Shown: piece after piece, positions 34,330-45,403 of the stretch
How positions within the stretch are numbered: position 1 is the first letter of the stretch
Layout: each line of letters opens with the position of its first letter
Program-made: the position numbers and the translations under genes
Assembly (NCBI GenBank): GCA_948474755.1
Contig: CAOLHI010000418.1
Span: forward strand, 186,001-250,000
Length of the DNA: 64,000 bases
Direction of reading: 5' to 3'
Source: Ctenosaura bakeri
Lineage: Eukaryota > Chordata > Lepidosauria > Squamata > Iguanidae
Notes under the pieces: model-generated
Told to the model about the DNA's origin: nothing
Database searches by the model: none
The model's input: only the letters and a program-made list of their open reading frames with translations

Positions 34330-35130
34330 ATTCCCTATCATCATCATCATCAATTTTATTTGATCGAGGCAGGGTACAGAACAGATACAGCTAAAAGTCA
34401 CAGTTAAAATAAACATAGAACAATTAATTACAAATGTACTATAATTAAAGCATATCATAATTAAAAGTCCAATTAAAAAACAATTAAAAACACATTTAAA
34501 GCTAGATTGAATAGGCCTTCCAGAAGAGATAAGTCTTTAGTACTTTTTAAAATTCAGACAGCATATTTTGCTGCCAAATCTCTTCCAGCAGATCATTCCA
34601 CAGTCTGTGGGCAGCCGACGAGAAGGTCCTATGAGTGGCCATTGCCAGTCTTGTCCTGGCCAGTTTAAGTAAATGGTCCCCAGAAGATCTGAGTGTACGG
34701 AGCAAATTGTATGAGAAGAGGCGATCCTGCAGGTACATGGACCCAAACCACGTAGGGCTTTAAAGGTAATAACCAACACTTTGTACCTTGCCTGGAAACT
34801 AATTGACAGCCGTTGGAGTGATTTTAATACGGTGTGATATGTTCACTCCTTGCTCTTCCTGTAATCAATCTGGCTGCCATATTTTGGACCAGTTGGAGTT
34901 TCCAAACTTGGTATAAATGTAGCCCAATGCAGAGTGCATTGCAAAAGTCCAACCTTGAGGTTACCAGCACGCACACTACCATCTTTAGGTTGTCCACTTC
35001 TAGAAAGGGGCCCACAAATGATGCAATTTATGAATGCTCTTATCCATTTTACTCAATGGTGGCAATATGTGCATGGACACTTCAGCAAATGTGAACACAC
35101 TTTGCCATCCTTTTAGGTAGAGGATGTTAG
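34330..35130 (-). mobile_element. L2-type LINE ORF2 3' end, minus
   Basis: Minus frames encode VTSRLDFCNALCIGLHLYQ, LQLVQNMAARLITGRARSEH and, after frame breaks, VITFKALRGLGPC and LARTRLAMATHRTFSSAA. These are standard L2 reverse-transcriptase C-terminal motifs. Several frameshifts are present. CATCATCATCATCAATTTTATTTG at the left is the inverted tail. Confidence 0.85.
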
Positions 35131-35253
35131 ATAATCACAGACACTCAGATTCGCACATCCAGGGACCGTGGTAAGGATGTGCACCGCCCATAAGTCTAGA
35201 TTTGCACCTTACAAGCACTGAATGTTTTATTTGATTCTGTGTCCATTTCCATA

Positions 35254-35674
35254 GGCCCTTTCCGCACCTTAACTTCTTCCGACGCTGGGGTGCAGGGGTC
35301 ACACAAGCAGCCTCTGCTGAAAGGCTCTCCCTTTCCTGCTGCTTCAGCTCTGCACAAGCTTCCTGCTCATGCAAGAGCCCTGCCTCTTCCTTCCGCAGTG
35401 TAGCCTGAGACTTTCCCAGGCTGCACTGGGGCAGGAAGCATGACCGGCCCAGCTTCAGGGGTTCTACATGCCAGGTAAGTGTGCACGGGGTACGGGAGCA
35501 ATGTGCAATCGTGCACCATTTTCAGCTGCTAGCCGAAAATGAAAAGGTGTGCAATCGGCCCCTGCCAGCTGCTGGAGCATTGCACGATCGTGAGTGCATC
35601 ATGCAGATCACTCCTCGCAATCACGCGACACTCCAGGCCCTCTTTCGCATGGCAAATGTCGTACGAAAAAGGTC
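35254..35674. mobile_element. 420-bp MITE family, copy 5 (inverted)
   Basis: GGCCCTTTCCGCACCTTAAC ... GTACGAAAAAGGTC. Same interior as 9512-9934. No exact TSD. Confidence 0.82.
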
Positions 35675-35887
35675 TTATATTGGGCAACTATGGTAGACTA
35701 GGAGACCACATTAGCCCCTAGGAGACCTTGGAGGGCTGCACTTGCTCCCAGAAAAATAAAATAAAATAATAATAATAAAAAAAAAATGTCCACCCCCCAA
35801 ATGCAATATGGATACATTTTACCAAACTTTGGGTTTCAAAAAAGGACCCTACTGGTTTTAAATTGGCCCAGGGGGCTGCAAAACATG

Positions 35888-36089
35888 CACCGTTTCCGCA
35901 CTACAGTGTTAAAATGCTGCTATTCCACTATCAACCTCCTGTGGAATTCTGGGGTTTGTAGTTTAGAGAAGGGCACTTTGAATTCTCAACCAAAGAGCTC
36001 TTTAGTCTCAATAAACTACAAACCCCAGAATTCCAGAGGAGGTTGAAAGTGGAATAGCAGCACTTTAACACTGTAGTGCAGAAATGGCC
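35888..36089. mobile_element. Foldback MITE, 202-bp variant (TSD ATG)
   Basis: Palindromic arms TTCCACTATCAACCTCCTGTGG and the inverse, ends CACCGTTTCCGCACTACAG and CTGTAGTGCAGAAATGGCC, flanked by ATG (35885-35887, 36090-36092). Arms carry GGGGTTTGTAGTTTA. Confidence 0.88.
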
Positions 36090-36563
36090 ATGGTGTAAAA
36101 TGTTCCTCATGCTTCCTATTGGACATTTTAGAACATTTTGGAGAAAAAGTGTTTTTGAAAAATTTCAAAGTATTTTCCCCCACATAGCTTCCACTACCAA
36201 TGTCCCCTTGCTCCCTAAGTTTCTTCATTTTCATTGAAATGTGATTCATTAAACGGAAACATGTTATCACACAGGCATCCCACTGAGGAAGTGGGTGTAA
36301 TTGTCAAGAGGCCATTTGATCAAGAAATAAATCTTACAACATACCTCACCAAACTGCCCCGATCCAGAAAGAAAACCACAAAAAATCTGTTGGCCACACT
36401 GTAGGGTTTATCCCCTGTGAAAAATAAACACCCGGTTCCAGGTATATGTCTTTACTGTACAGAAAATGTGAAAGCACTGAAGCTGAATCGTGTGCACAAC
36501 TCTTACCATGTTACTTCTGTCTGTGAGAGAAGACAACTCCATTCTGACCATGTTCAACTAAGG

Positions 36564-37245
36564 CAGTGGTTCTCAACCTTCCTAATGCCGCGACCCTTTA
36601 ATACAGTTCTTCATGTTGTGGTGACCCCCAACCATAACATTATTTATTTATTATTTACAATGCCTCCCCCCGGCAAAGGCCGCCTCGCCAGCCAGGAACG
36701 GGGACGGGCGGGCAGGGAGGCGTCTCACCCAGGAAAAAATTCCAAGACCCCCCCGGGCTCTGCTTCTGCTTCGCTCTCGTTTCCGCTGGGGGGGGGCAGT
36801 GTGGGAAAAGTTTCCAGAGTGTAGACCCTGGCCGGGGGGGGAGGGATCCCAGCACCTTTATCTTTTGCACCAGGCGCAGCTTGCCTCCTCAGAAAAGCGC
36901 CGCCTTGCGGCCCCCCAGGCATTCCACAGTGCCCCCCTCCGTGGCAAGTGGGACAGGGGCCGTGATGAGGAGGGGGCCTGCCCCCTGTGCTGCCGCCGCC
37001 ACCCCAAGCTGGCCCGTCAGATGGGAGGTTCTCCTGGTAGCGGAGAAGGGGAGCGATTTCAGTCCCTTCTGAACAGGGGGCAGGAGGACGTGAACACGTG
37101 GCTCGCGCTTGCGCACCACCACCGAGGAGGGAATGGAGCCTAAGACCATCAGAAATATGTATTTTCCGATGGTCTTAGGCGGCCCCTGTGAAAGGGTCAT
37201 TCAACCACCCCAAAGAGGCCGCGACCCACAGGTTGAGAACCGCTG
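36564..37245. mobile_element. Non-autonomous hAT, 682 bp, TSD AACTAAGG
   Basis: Ends CAGTGGTTCTCAACCTTCC and CAGGTTGAGAACCGCTG between perfect AACTAAGG duplications (36556-36563, 37246-37253). Inverted relative to 14930-15532. The interior (36660-37140) is markedly GC-rich. Confidence 0.95.
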
Positions 37246-37817
37246 AACTAAGGGCTCCTCCAGCCTACTCAATAGTAAATGTCTTCTATTTCAGGATTTC
37301 ACATCTTGTAACAGTTTCCACTCCCACAGTTGGCTGTGCCCTCAATATACCGGTACTGGATTTTTAGTCAGGGATTATTGCTGGTTGTAGCAGACTTTTG
37401 TGCTACCCCCAAACTACATGTTTGTTTTCAGTCACTCTTGTTTCCCACTTAAAATGTGGTAAAGTTCTTTCAAAATGTCCTTACTACCAAAACTTATGTT
37501 CCTTTTTGAGAATTTACCAATAATAGGAAGAGAGAAAATATTTAAAGAATGGGAAAAGGATCTTCAAAAGTTTATTTGGCAAGGGAAAAAGCCAAGGATA
37601 AGATTCAAAATGCTTCAGGATGCAAAAGAAAGAGAAGGATTTGATCTTCCATCACTGACAATTTATTATTCTGCATGCTTTCTAGATTGGATTAAAGACT
37701 GGATTCAATTAGAGAGAATAACCATGAAAGATTTGGAAGAAATAAATAACAGATTTGGATGGCATGGATATTTATGTTACGATAGATTAGCGGTGAGTAA
37801 AGAGTTCAATAATCATT

Positions 37818-39025
37818 TGTTGTGCCCGAGGCCCTCTGGGCAGGCCTTGTGTTGTACACTCACACATTTTAGTTCAGCTTGCCTTCACACTAATGAGCAT
37901 ATTTGCGGGGTTAGCTCATGCTATTGCGCTGCTAGGTCAGGCTGCCCTGTATACTGCAGACCGGTGACAATAGTCAAGGAATGTTAACGAGGGGTGCTTC
38001 ACTCCCCATACCATCCCGTACAGGGAGGGGAGAGTAAAGCCTGATTAGGGACCATCCGCCACCATCTCGGGCAGGTAATGAGACTTGGCCATGAGCCTAT
38101 CATGCACTTGGCCCATGGATGCCTCCATAATTGGCATCTGAGGTGGGATAGCCCCCCTGCTGCCCGTTTTGGCACTGTGATAACTGAAGCCCCTGCCAGA
38201 GCTGCTGATGACAAGCAGCAGCTGTTGGTCCCTGTGGCTCTGGCTGGAGATGAGTTCTGCAGCTCAGGAGTTCCCCCTGCTGCCAGAGACAAAGCAGGCT
38301 CAGATGGTCCTCTGCCTGCTCCTTTAGGGCAACAGGGATCCAATTCTGAAGATGGTTTGGAGGCTCTGCCAGTCAGCCCACAAACAAGGCGGAGACTCAA
38401 GAGAGCTGAGCAAAGGGAGGCTTCCTTGATTAAGTTCAAGAAGTGGTGACTGGCCACACCTGTGCCTGGGCTATACAACTGCCTGCCTGGAAGTGTTCCT
38501 TTGCTTGTGGCAAACTTTCTACAAGCCCTCTCCTTGCTTCCAGCACCTGGCTCCTGATACCTTGGATTGATCTCTTGGCTCTTGACCCCTGGATTTTGGA
38601 CTCTGACTATGGTTTTCGCTTGTGGCTCAGGCTTAGGTAAATGGGCTGCCTATGAGTAATTGCTTGCTTTGACTCCTCCCGGCAGGACTCTGCTATCTCT
38701 CCCTCTCTCTTCTCCGGGCTGGCTTGCTGCCCGGGTCTCCAACCTTGACAGGCACGATGGATTGATGAATGGGCAGCCTGTTTTGCTACTCGCATACGAA
38801 AAGCCTATATAATCTGTTGAAACAAAGAGAATGCTGCTCCGTTGCCTGCTTTGCCTTTCCGACAGAATCAGAGTGTATGTATGCATGTGTGCCTTTCATT
38901 TTCTTTTTGCTTCTTTGCGTAATAAACGCCTCAAAGACCAGAACTGGCTTGGTTCTTGCCTCCCAGTATCTTGTACTTCAAACCTTGCACAGCCACCCAA
39001 TCCAGGGAGGGTCGTGGGTGCTACA
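37818..39025 (+). mobile_element. Solo LTR inside L1, TSD TCATT, itself interrupted
   Basis: TGTTGTGCCCGAGGCCC ... GTCGTGGGTGCTACA between TCATT duplications (37813-37817, 39026-39030). Without the inner LTR and its TSD copy it is about 628 bp. TATATAATC near 38805 and GTAATAAACGCC near 38919 are TATA and poly(A) signals. The L1 frame continues in register across the single TCATT. Confidence 0.92.
38176..38750 (+). mobile_element. Solo LTR with conserved ORF, copy 2, TSD GGCAC
   Basis: TGTGATAACTGAAGCCC ... CCAACCTTGACA, 575 bp, between GGCAC duplications (38171-38175, 38751-38755). The open frame from its left end stops at 38449 and contains [20 protein letters not shown]. It is the youngest layer of the nested set. 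Confidence 0.92.
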
Positions 39026-40232
39026 TCATTGCATCCAGAAGACGCTGTTAAAGGTTTGGCTACAAATAAAGCGGAAATATTATACAAAACTTCCAGCATG
39101 GACTTCACCACAAGAAGCATATAAAATTGCTCCAGCAAAACAAGGGAATTTATTAACATATCAAGACATATTGAAATGGGAAGAGGATAAACCAAGAATG
39201 TGTACAGTAGAAGAACTAAAGGCTGACGGGTATGAGTTAAATTGGTTCCCATGGCAATAACTAAAAGAAAGGTTTAAAATGCATCAAAAACTGTATGAAT
39301 TTGGGAGAAAAGGGAATGAATTGGACATACTGATGAAGGGAAATCAAAAGAAAAGAATTTCAAAATTCTATAAACTATTATTGAAAAGAGAAATGGAATC
39401 AGAAGTAGCTAAAGATACAATGGTTAGATGGGCTCAGAATGTGGGATGCCTGATCGAATTAGAAGTTTGGGAGAAAGTATGGAAAACTGATATAAAATTT
39501 ACCCCAAACTTAAATTTAAAAGAAAACTTTTACAAAATGTTACATAGATGGTATATGACCCCAGAAAGATTGCAAAAAATAATTAAAAATGGGAATGTGA
39601 AATGATGGAAGTGTGGTGAAAAGATTGGGTCCTTTATTCATATGTGGTGGACTTGTGGAAGGGCAAGAAAGTTCTGGAAGGGGATACATGATGAAATCCA
39701 AAGAATCTGTAAAATGAACTTTGAAATGATACAGGAATTTTATTCATTAAATATGTTAGGACAACAAAAGGAGATTAGAAGTCATCAGAATATATTGTTA
39801 TATTTGATAACAGCTGCAAGGTTGATATATGCACAACATTGAAATGGAAAGAAAGATATTGATTTAGGAGAGTGGAAATTAAAAGTTCTGGATATGGTAG
39901 AGACAGGAAAGTTAGCATTTTCATTGAAAAATAAATCTATCCAGAACTTTGAAAGGGAATGGAAAGGAGTTTTGGAATGGATAAAAATATAAAAGTATAT
40001 GAAATCCAAGAAAGAGATAATGTAATTGTTTTTCTCTTCTGCAAATGGGAATGTAATCGTTATTCTTTCTTTTTCCTTTGGTAAATGGAGACAAAGAAGA
40101 CTCAACTGGAGTAAAACAATATGGAAGTGGGGTAGAGGGTGTGATATATCTGATAACGGGGTATATCCACTCTGGTTTTTTTATGCAATGAAATTTTTAA
40201 TAAAAATATTATTAAAATGTGGTAAAGTTGAA

Positions 40233-41924
40233 GCAGGGCTGCCTTAACCATCAGGCATTTTAGGCATAGTGCCTAGGACATATGACAAAAACAGGATTTT
40301 AGGGCATATGAAAACATTCCTAGTGGTACATCAGAACCAAGGGATCAGTTGAATACAGGAGTGCCTAGGAAAACATTAATGCGTCCCTGAGTTGGGGTAT
40401 GGATATGGCTTCCTTCCATCCCCCTGCTATCCGATCCATGAACTCAATACCTCCCCCATGCTTTTCTCCCAAAATCTGGATTTCCTATTTTGAACAGTTA
40501 ATTTAAAAAAAAAAACCCTATAAATTACAATCAGCCCATCTGGGAGTTTCACTTCTGCAGATTTGATTATTCACAGATTATTTGCTGCCACCTCTGCTGC
40601 CTCCCTATGCCATTTTTAATAAAGACTGCAAGCCCCATGAGGCTGAGAAACTGCAAACGAGGCTTGTAAGTCCCTCTTAAAAATGGTGTGGGGAAGCAGT
40701 GGGGGTGGCCATAAGCCCCACCAGCCCCCCACTTTGGCCTTGTGAAGGAACCCTGATGCCTCAAAGGAATCCAGGGTGGCTTGAATATGGTGATTATACT
40801 TTTTTATGTGTTAAATATGGTTTGGGAGGGCCTAGAGTTGTTCACAGTTTTTCCACCTTTACTGGGGTCCTGTGCCCCTAATCCTAGCGAATGTGGAAGG
40901 ATTACTGTACTTCCCCCTAAATTGGGCTCATAGGATTGCCAGATTTAAAATTGGAAAAGGCTTCTGTCCTCTTAATGGGTGTGTAGAAGAGGGATTTTCA
41001 GCAGGTGTTGCTTGTCACACAACCAGGTAAGAAGTAACACTTGCTGAAATTCCCTCTTCTGTACAACCATTAAAGGCACAGGAGCTCTGGCAACCCTAAT
41101 TGAAGGTGAAAACTTCACCAATTAATGTTCAATCTGTCATGCAATGAAGAACAGGCAGAATACCTGCAGGTACTGTTTGCGTCCTTGTAAAGATTCACTT
41201 ATTTAAGCTCTCCTTGGCATGCACTCAATCCTGGGCCCTTTGCCCCTTGCAAGAACCTCAGCCAACCTTTTCCCCCTTTTGCGCTTCAAGTCTAGAGGGC
41301 AGTTAGCAATCGAACAGCAGCACGGAAGCTGAGCAGTTTTAAGGTAAAAAAAAAAGAAGCATTCTCATATTGAAGCAGTGAGGCTATGATTGCAAAGAGA
41401 TGAGGCCTACATTTTATCCTCCTTGTTAAAAAGAGTTTCACCATTCCGGGAGAATTGGCTGCCCTGCTGCAGCCTCCCCTAACTTGTGTGCTGTCACACC
41501 CAAAATATAGCAGAGATTGCTCCCACAGCTTTGGAAGCGTGCCCAGCAGCAGAGAATACCTTAGCAGCAATGCACTGTAGCCAGGAAAAACTCACCCATG
41601 CCAATTGTTCTCTTCCATCAAGGAGGCAATTTATTCTTGTGTTACAATGTGTACATATTTACAAGAATATCCAGAAAGCATTCCAGCAATCTTGACCACA
41701 CTCTGATGTTGCTTGGCCACACACATCCCAGTTTTTATGGGTGAAATGTTGAAGGGTATTTACCATACACCATTTGCAGAGCTACGTTAAGTTTTTGTAA
41801 GCCCTAGGCACTCTTATATTCAACTCCCCACCTCACCTCAGTGTACCAGTAGGGATGTTTTTGTAGACCCTAAAATTTTCATAGGCACTGTGCCTAAAGT
41901 GTGTAATGGATAAGCTGGCCCTGG
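40233..41924. repeat. Possible hAT ends around a 1.6-kb interval
   Basis: CAGGGCTGCCTTAACCATCA and TTTAGGCATAGTGCCTAGG at the left mirror CATAGGCACTGTGCCTAAA and TAAGCTGGCCCTG at the right. No matching 8-bp TSD is seen, so these may be two separate fragments. The interval has no gene. Confidence 0.35.
41489..41740 (-). repeat. Possible LTR fragment
   Basis: Starts TGTCACACCCAAAATATAGC, with a minus-strand AATAAA near 41630. No second end or TSD could be fixed. Confidence 0.25.
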
Positions 41925-42013
41925 CCATTTGTACCTCACAGATTTTGCAAAAACCATGTTTATTTTTGGCAATAGAATTACAGAAAATGTTGCGCTCCAA
42001 GCTCAACAACCAG

Positions 42014-42190
42014 GGCCACTTCCACGCTACACTATTACAGTGCGATTATTCTACTTTCAACATCCTATGGAATCCTGGGGTTTGCAATTTAGGGAGGGGC
42101 ATTTAGAGGGTCTCAGTAAACTACAAACCCCAGAATTCCACAGGCTGTTGAAAGTGGAATAATAACTCTATAACAGTGTAGTGTGGCAAC
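42014..42190. mobile_element. Foldback MITE, diverged copy
   Basis: Arms GATTATTCTACTTTCAACATCC and GTTGAAAGTGGAATAATAAC are inverse; GGGTTTGCAATTTA and ACTACAAACCCC flank the centre. Ends are diverged (GGCCACTTCCACG, TGTGGCAACG). Confidence 0.75.
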
Positions 42191-42389
42191 GAATTAAGAC
42201 GCAAGATAAGACAGACACTTACGACTTTACAGCACAACCCACATAACTACTGCCCTCTTTAGGCAAGCCTGGCCTTGCTATCCGAAGTATTATATTGTCT
42301 CTTATGAGGCTGTTTTTGAGATCTTCTGGAATGGTGCTTCTTTCTGTCCACCCACTCTCACAGGTACCTTTGGTGGGAGCACAGGTACA

Positions 42390-42755
42390 CCCTCCAACAT
42401 TTCAGATAAAAATCAGGAAGTGTGGCTAAGCAATGTCAGTGTGTGGTCAAGACTGCAAAAAGTTATAAATGTGGAAGAAGATATAAGCTAGGAGAGGACG
42501 CAGCAATTTGCTTTTGCCTGAGCCTACTGGGAAGAGCAAGATTCTGCCCCTCCTATTCTGTCTTCCCTCCTAGGCTAAGTGCTAACTGCTTTTGCACATT
42601 GAATTCAGTCTGAAGTGGCTGAAGTAAGATTAAGACAATGGGGGGAAAGTGGGGAGAGAAAGAAACGGGTATATTTTAAAAGTAGCTGGAAAAGCAGGGT
42701 GACAAAGATTATCAGGATTGTCATGGCCCAATCAGGATAGTTGGAAGGTAGGCAT
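42390..42755. repeat. Unclassified interspersed repeat, copy 2
   Basis: Edges ACCCTCCAACATTTCAGAT and AATCAGGATAGTTGGAAGG. Interior TTTGCTTTTGCCTGAGCC matches 24862-25230. Confidence 0.55.
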
Positions 42756-42763
42756 GGGACAGG

Positions 42764-42943
42764 GGACCTTTCCGCATGACACTCTTATAGCGTGATTATT
42801 CCACTTTCAACCTCCTAGGGAATCCTGGGGTTTGCAGCTTCGGGAGGGGCTAGCCGGCCCCTCCCAAAGCTGCAAACCCCAGGATTCCCTAGGAGGTTGA
42901 AAGTGGAATAATCACGCTATAAGAGTGTCATGCGGAAAGGGCC
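42764..42943. mobile_element. Foldback MITE (180-bp family), copy 4 (TSD AGG)
   Basis: Nearly perfect palindrome with ends GGACCTTTCCGCATGACAC and GTGTCATGCGGAAAGGGCC, flanked by AGG (42761-42763, 42944-42946). Only a few mismatches between arms, so it is a young copy. Confidence 0.93.
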
Positions 42944-42946
42944 AGG

Positions 42947-43283
42947 GTCTTCTCAGTGGCTGCTCTTAAGCTCTGGAACTCCCACCCCATAAAGTGTTGT
43001 CCTTATTGTTTTGGGTAAGCCTTTGATGATTGATGGTTCTTGGAGAAAGGGCCCTTCAGGATGTGCAGGACTTTTTTTGTTTGTTTTCTTTTTAATGATG
43101 ATGCTTTTAAGTGTTGCTAATTCTATGGTTAGTTTAATTGTACTTTTAACCTTCCTACGATGTGAGTTTTTTTAGCTCTATCTGTTTTGATCTTTGTAAG
43201 CTGCCTTGAATCCTGAACTGGGGGAAAAGCAGGATATAAGCAGTAGTTGTAGCAGTACCAGTAATAATAATAGCAGTAGTAGT
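42947..43283 (+). repeat. LINE 3' fragment (TAAGCTGCCTTGAATC type)
   Basis: GGTCTTCTCAGTGGCTGCTC, TGGAACTCCCACCCCATAA, GTAAGCTGCCTTGAATCCTG and AGGATATAAGCAG are coding-end and tail landmarks shared with 50390-50830. Confidence 0.6.
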
Positions 43284-43284
43284 A

Positions 43285-43330
<46 letters not shown>
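43284..43330 (+). repeat. (AAT)n microsatellite
   Basis: About 15 AAT units at the end of the LINE fragment. Confidence 0.95.
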
Positions 43331-43646
43331 GCCAAAATGAAAGCATTAGTCTTGAATTCCACTGTGCATAAACATGTTTCTGCAGTAACACCAACAAAAT
43401 ATCAGATTAATTATAATGGTTTCTAGAGGAAAGTGAATAATTTGGGAAAAAAGAAGAACCAACATCATCGTCCCTAGTGGATGCAACAGTCCAGTTGAGG
43501 TCTGACGAGCAGAGAACAAACTAGAACTTTATTGTACCTTGGAATTTATGGTTCTGTTTATGCCACCTAAAAATGCTTAAGAGATCACTCTGGCAGATGG
43601 TGCAAGAATAGCTTCATGTTATATGAAGAAATTGAAAATATGATAG

Positions 43647-44365
43647 GTCAGAACCAGAGAGATCAGAAGACATCAAAAGATAATATTTTATCTGGTCATG
43701 GCAGCATGGTTGACATATGCTCTACATTGGAAAGAAAAACTAGAAATCAATTTAGAACAATGGAAATTAAAAGTGTTGGATATGGTTGAGCCTGAAAAAT
43801 TAGCATATTCTTTAAAAAACGAATCTGTTCAGAAAAACTAGAAATCAATTTAGAACAATGGAAATTAAAAGTGTTGGATATGGTTGAGTCTGAAAAATTA
43901 GCATATTCTTTAAAAAAACCAATCTGTTCAGAAAAAGTAGAAATCAAATTTAGAACAATGGAAATTAAAAGTGTTGGATATGGTTGAGTCTGAAAAATTA
44001 GCGTATTCTTTAAAAAACGAATCTGTTCAGAAAAAATAGAAATCAATTTAGAACAATGGAAATTACAAGTGTTGGATATGGTTGAGTCTGAAAAATTAGT
44101 GTATTCTTTAAAAAAACGAATCCGTTCAGGACTTTGAAAGAGAGTGGAAAGGTAACGGATTAGTTAAAAATATAAATATATGTGATGAAAGGTAAAAACG
44201 TATTTGTGCAAAAATGGAGGATTTATCATGGAAAAGATAGAAATGACTTAACTGGGAAAGAACAATATAGGGCAGTGGGACGAAGGGACATACAAAACAT
44301 GGTGGTGTATGTCTCTTTTTTTATGTGTTGTGGAAAACTAATTAAAAATTTTATATATAAAAAAA
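43647..44365 (+). mobile_element. L1 LINE 3' end, TSD GAAAATATGATAG, with internal tandem repeat
   Basis: GACATATGCTCTACATTGGAAAG and the following ORF2-end sequence align with 39770-39990. It ends ATTTTATATATAAAAAAA. The 13-bp duplication GAAAATATGATAG flanks it (43634-43646, 44366-44378). A 98-99-bp block is repeated four times inside. Confidence 0.88.
43741..44130 (+). repeat. 98-99-bp tandem repeat, four copies, within L1
   Basis: Units begin TAGAAATCAA at 43741, 43839, 43938 and 44037 (spacings 98, 99, 99) and include GTGTTGGATATGGTTGAG and AAAAATTAGC(A/G)TATTCTTT. Only a few substitutions differ between units. Confidence 0.95.
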
Positions 44366-45193
44366 GAAAATATGATAGAAGGGAAACATGCATTGCTAAA
44401 TTATGTACAGGCTTTCTCCACTTATCTAACATATTAGGAACCAGAGCTCTGCCAGAAAACGGAATGGGTTGAAAAGCAGAACCCCTGTACTGTACTGAAG
44501 GGAGCAGAAAGGACTTACGGAGGCTCACTTGGGACTGACTGCATGCACCCAACTTGAACAGTCTCTCAGCTGGCTTGGACACCTTTCTCCACCTCTCAAA
44601 TAGATTAATTTTTTTTCCAGTGCTGCTTAATCCAGAATAAAAGCTGTTCCATGCCCAACCGAAACCCAGTTTACCTTGACTGCCTCTCTACCCAAAGTCT
44701 TTATTTATCTTCGTGCCAAGAACTCAGCATCTCTATACAAGAGGCTGCTTGGATGAGCACTCAACTGCCATAGAACTTTCTATCCTCATCCTTCTTTCCA
44801 TGGAACGAGCATTGCTACTTTCAAAAATTCCAGATCCCTTTTCTCCCCCAACCCCTAGCTGTTATAGTAATCTTTAATTCAAAAGAAGCAATGCTCATTT
44901 TGGATTTGTTTGTTTTTCTTAACACATTTCTGCTTCTTTGGCTTCTTTCTCGAGGCCATCAGGTAAGTTTGGCTCTCTTTTGCCAGTGTCCACCTCCTAG
45001 TATCCCATATGTCATTTCACACACGTTCTGCTGTTGGAGTGGTTCCTTAAATACAACTTTCTACTTCACCAACATTCCAATTAAAGTGAAACATGACAAG
45101 GAGCAAAAGCAAACATTAACGCTCTCCCAAACAGACTGCATATTGGCCATGATCCTGCATTGTACTCGCATAGTGAAACTCTACAGTCACATA

Positions 45194-45373
45194 GGCCATT
45201 TCCACACTACACTCTTATAGCACGATTATTCCACTTTCAACATCCTATGGAATCCTGGGGTTTGCAGTTTCAGGAGGGGCCAGCTGGCCCCTCCCGAAAC
45301 TGCAAACCCCAGGATTCCATAGGATGTTGAAAGTGGAATAATCGCGCTATAAGAGTGTAGTGCGAAAATGGCC
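45194..45373. mobile_element. Foldback MITE (180-bp family), copy 5 (TSD ATA)
   Basis: Ends GGCCATTTCCACACTACAC and GTGTAGTGCGAAAATGGCC, flanked by ATA (45191-45193, 45374-45376). Centre GGAGGGGCCAGCTGGCCCCT. Confidence 0.93.
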
Positions 45374-45403
45374 ATAGTTATTATGATGGTTGCACTACGG
45401 TAC

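Larger units (their letters stand above)
37467..40213 (+). mobile_element. L1 LINE ORF2 3' end with nested LTR insertions, TSD 16 bp
   Basis: ORF2 C-terminal coding is present in two blocks, 37467-37817 (LPKLMFLFENLPIIG, FIWQGKKPRIRFK) and 39026 onward (KVWLQIKRKYYTKLPAW, MVRWAQNVGCLIE, MWWTCGRARKFWKG). They are separated by an LTR. After the second block an in-frame stop breaks the frame near 39603. It ends with TTTTTAATAAAAATATTATT. AAAATGTGGTAAAGTT flanks it (37451-37466, 40214-40229). Confidence 0.93.

Noticed and set aside
36655..37200. Several overlapping GC-rich open frames
   Set aside because: They fall within the hAT interior, are open on both strands because of base composition, and show no domain.
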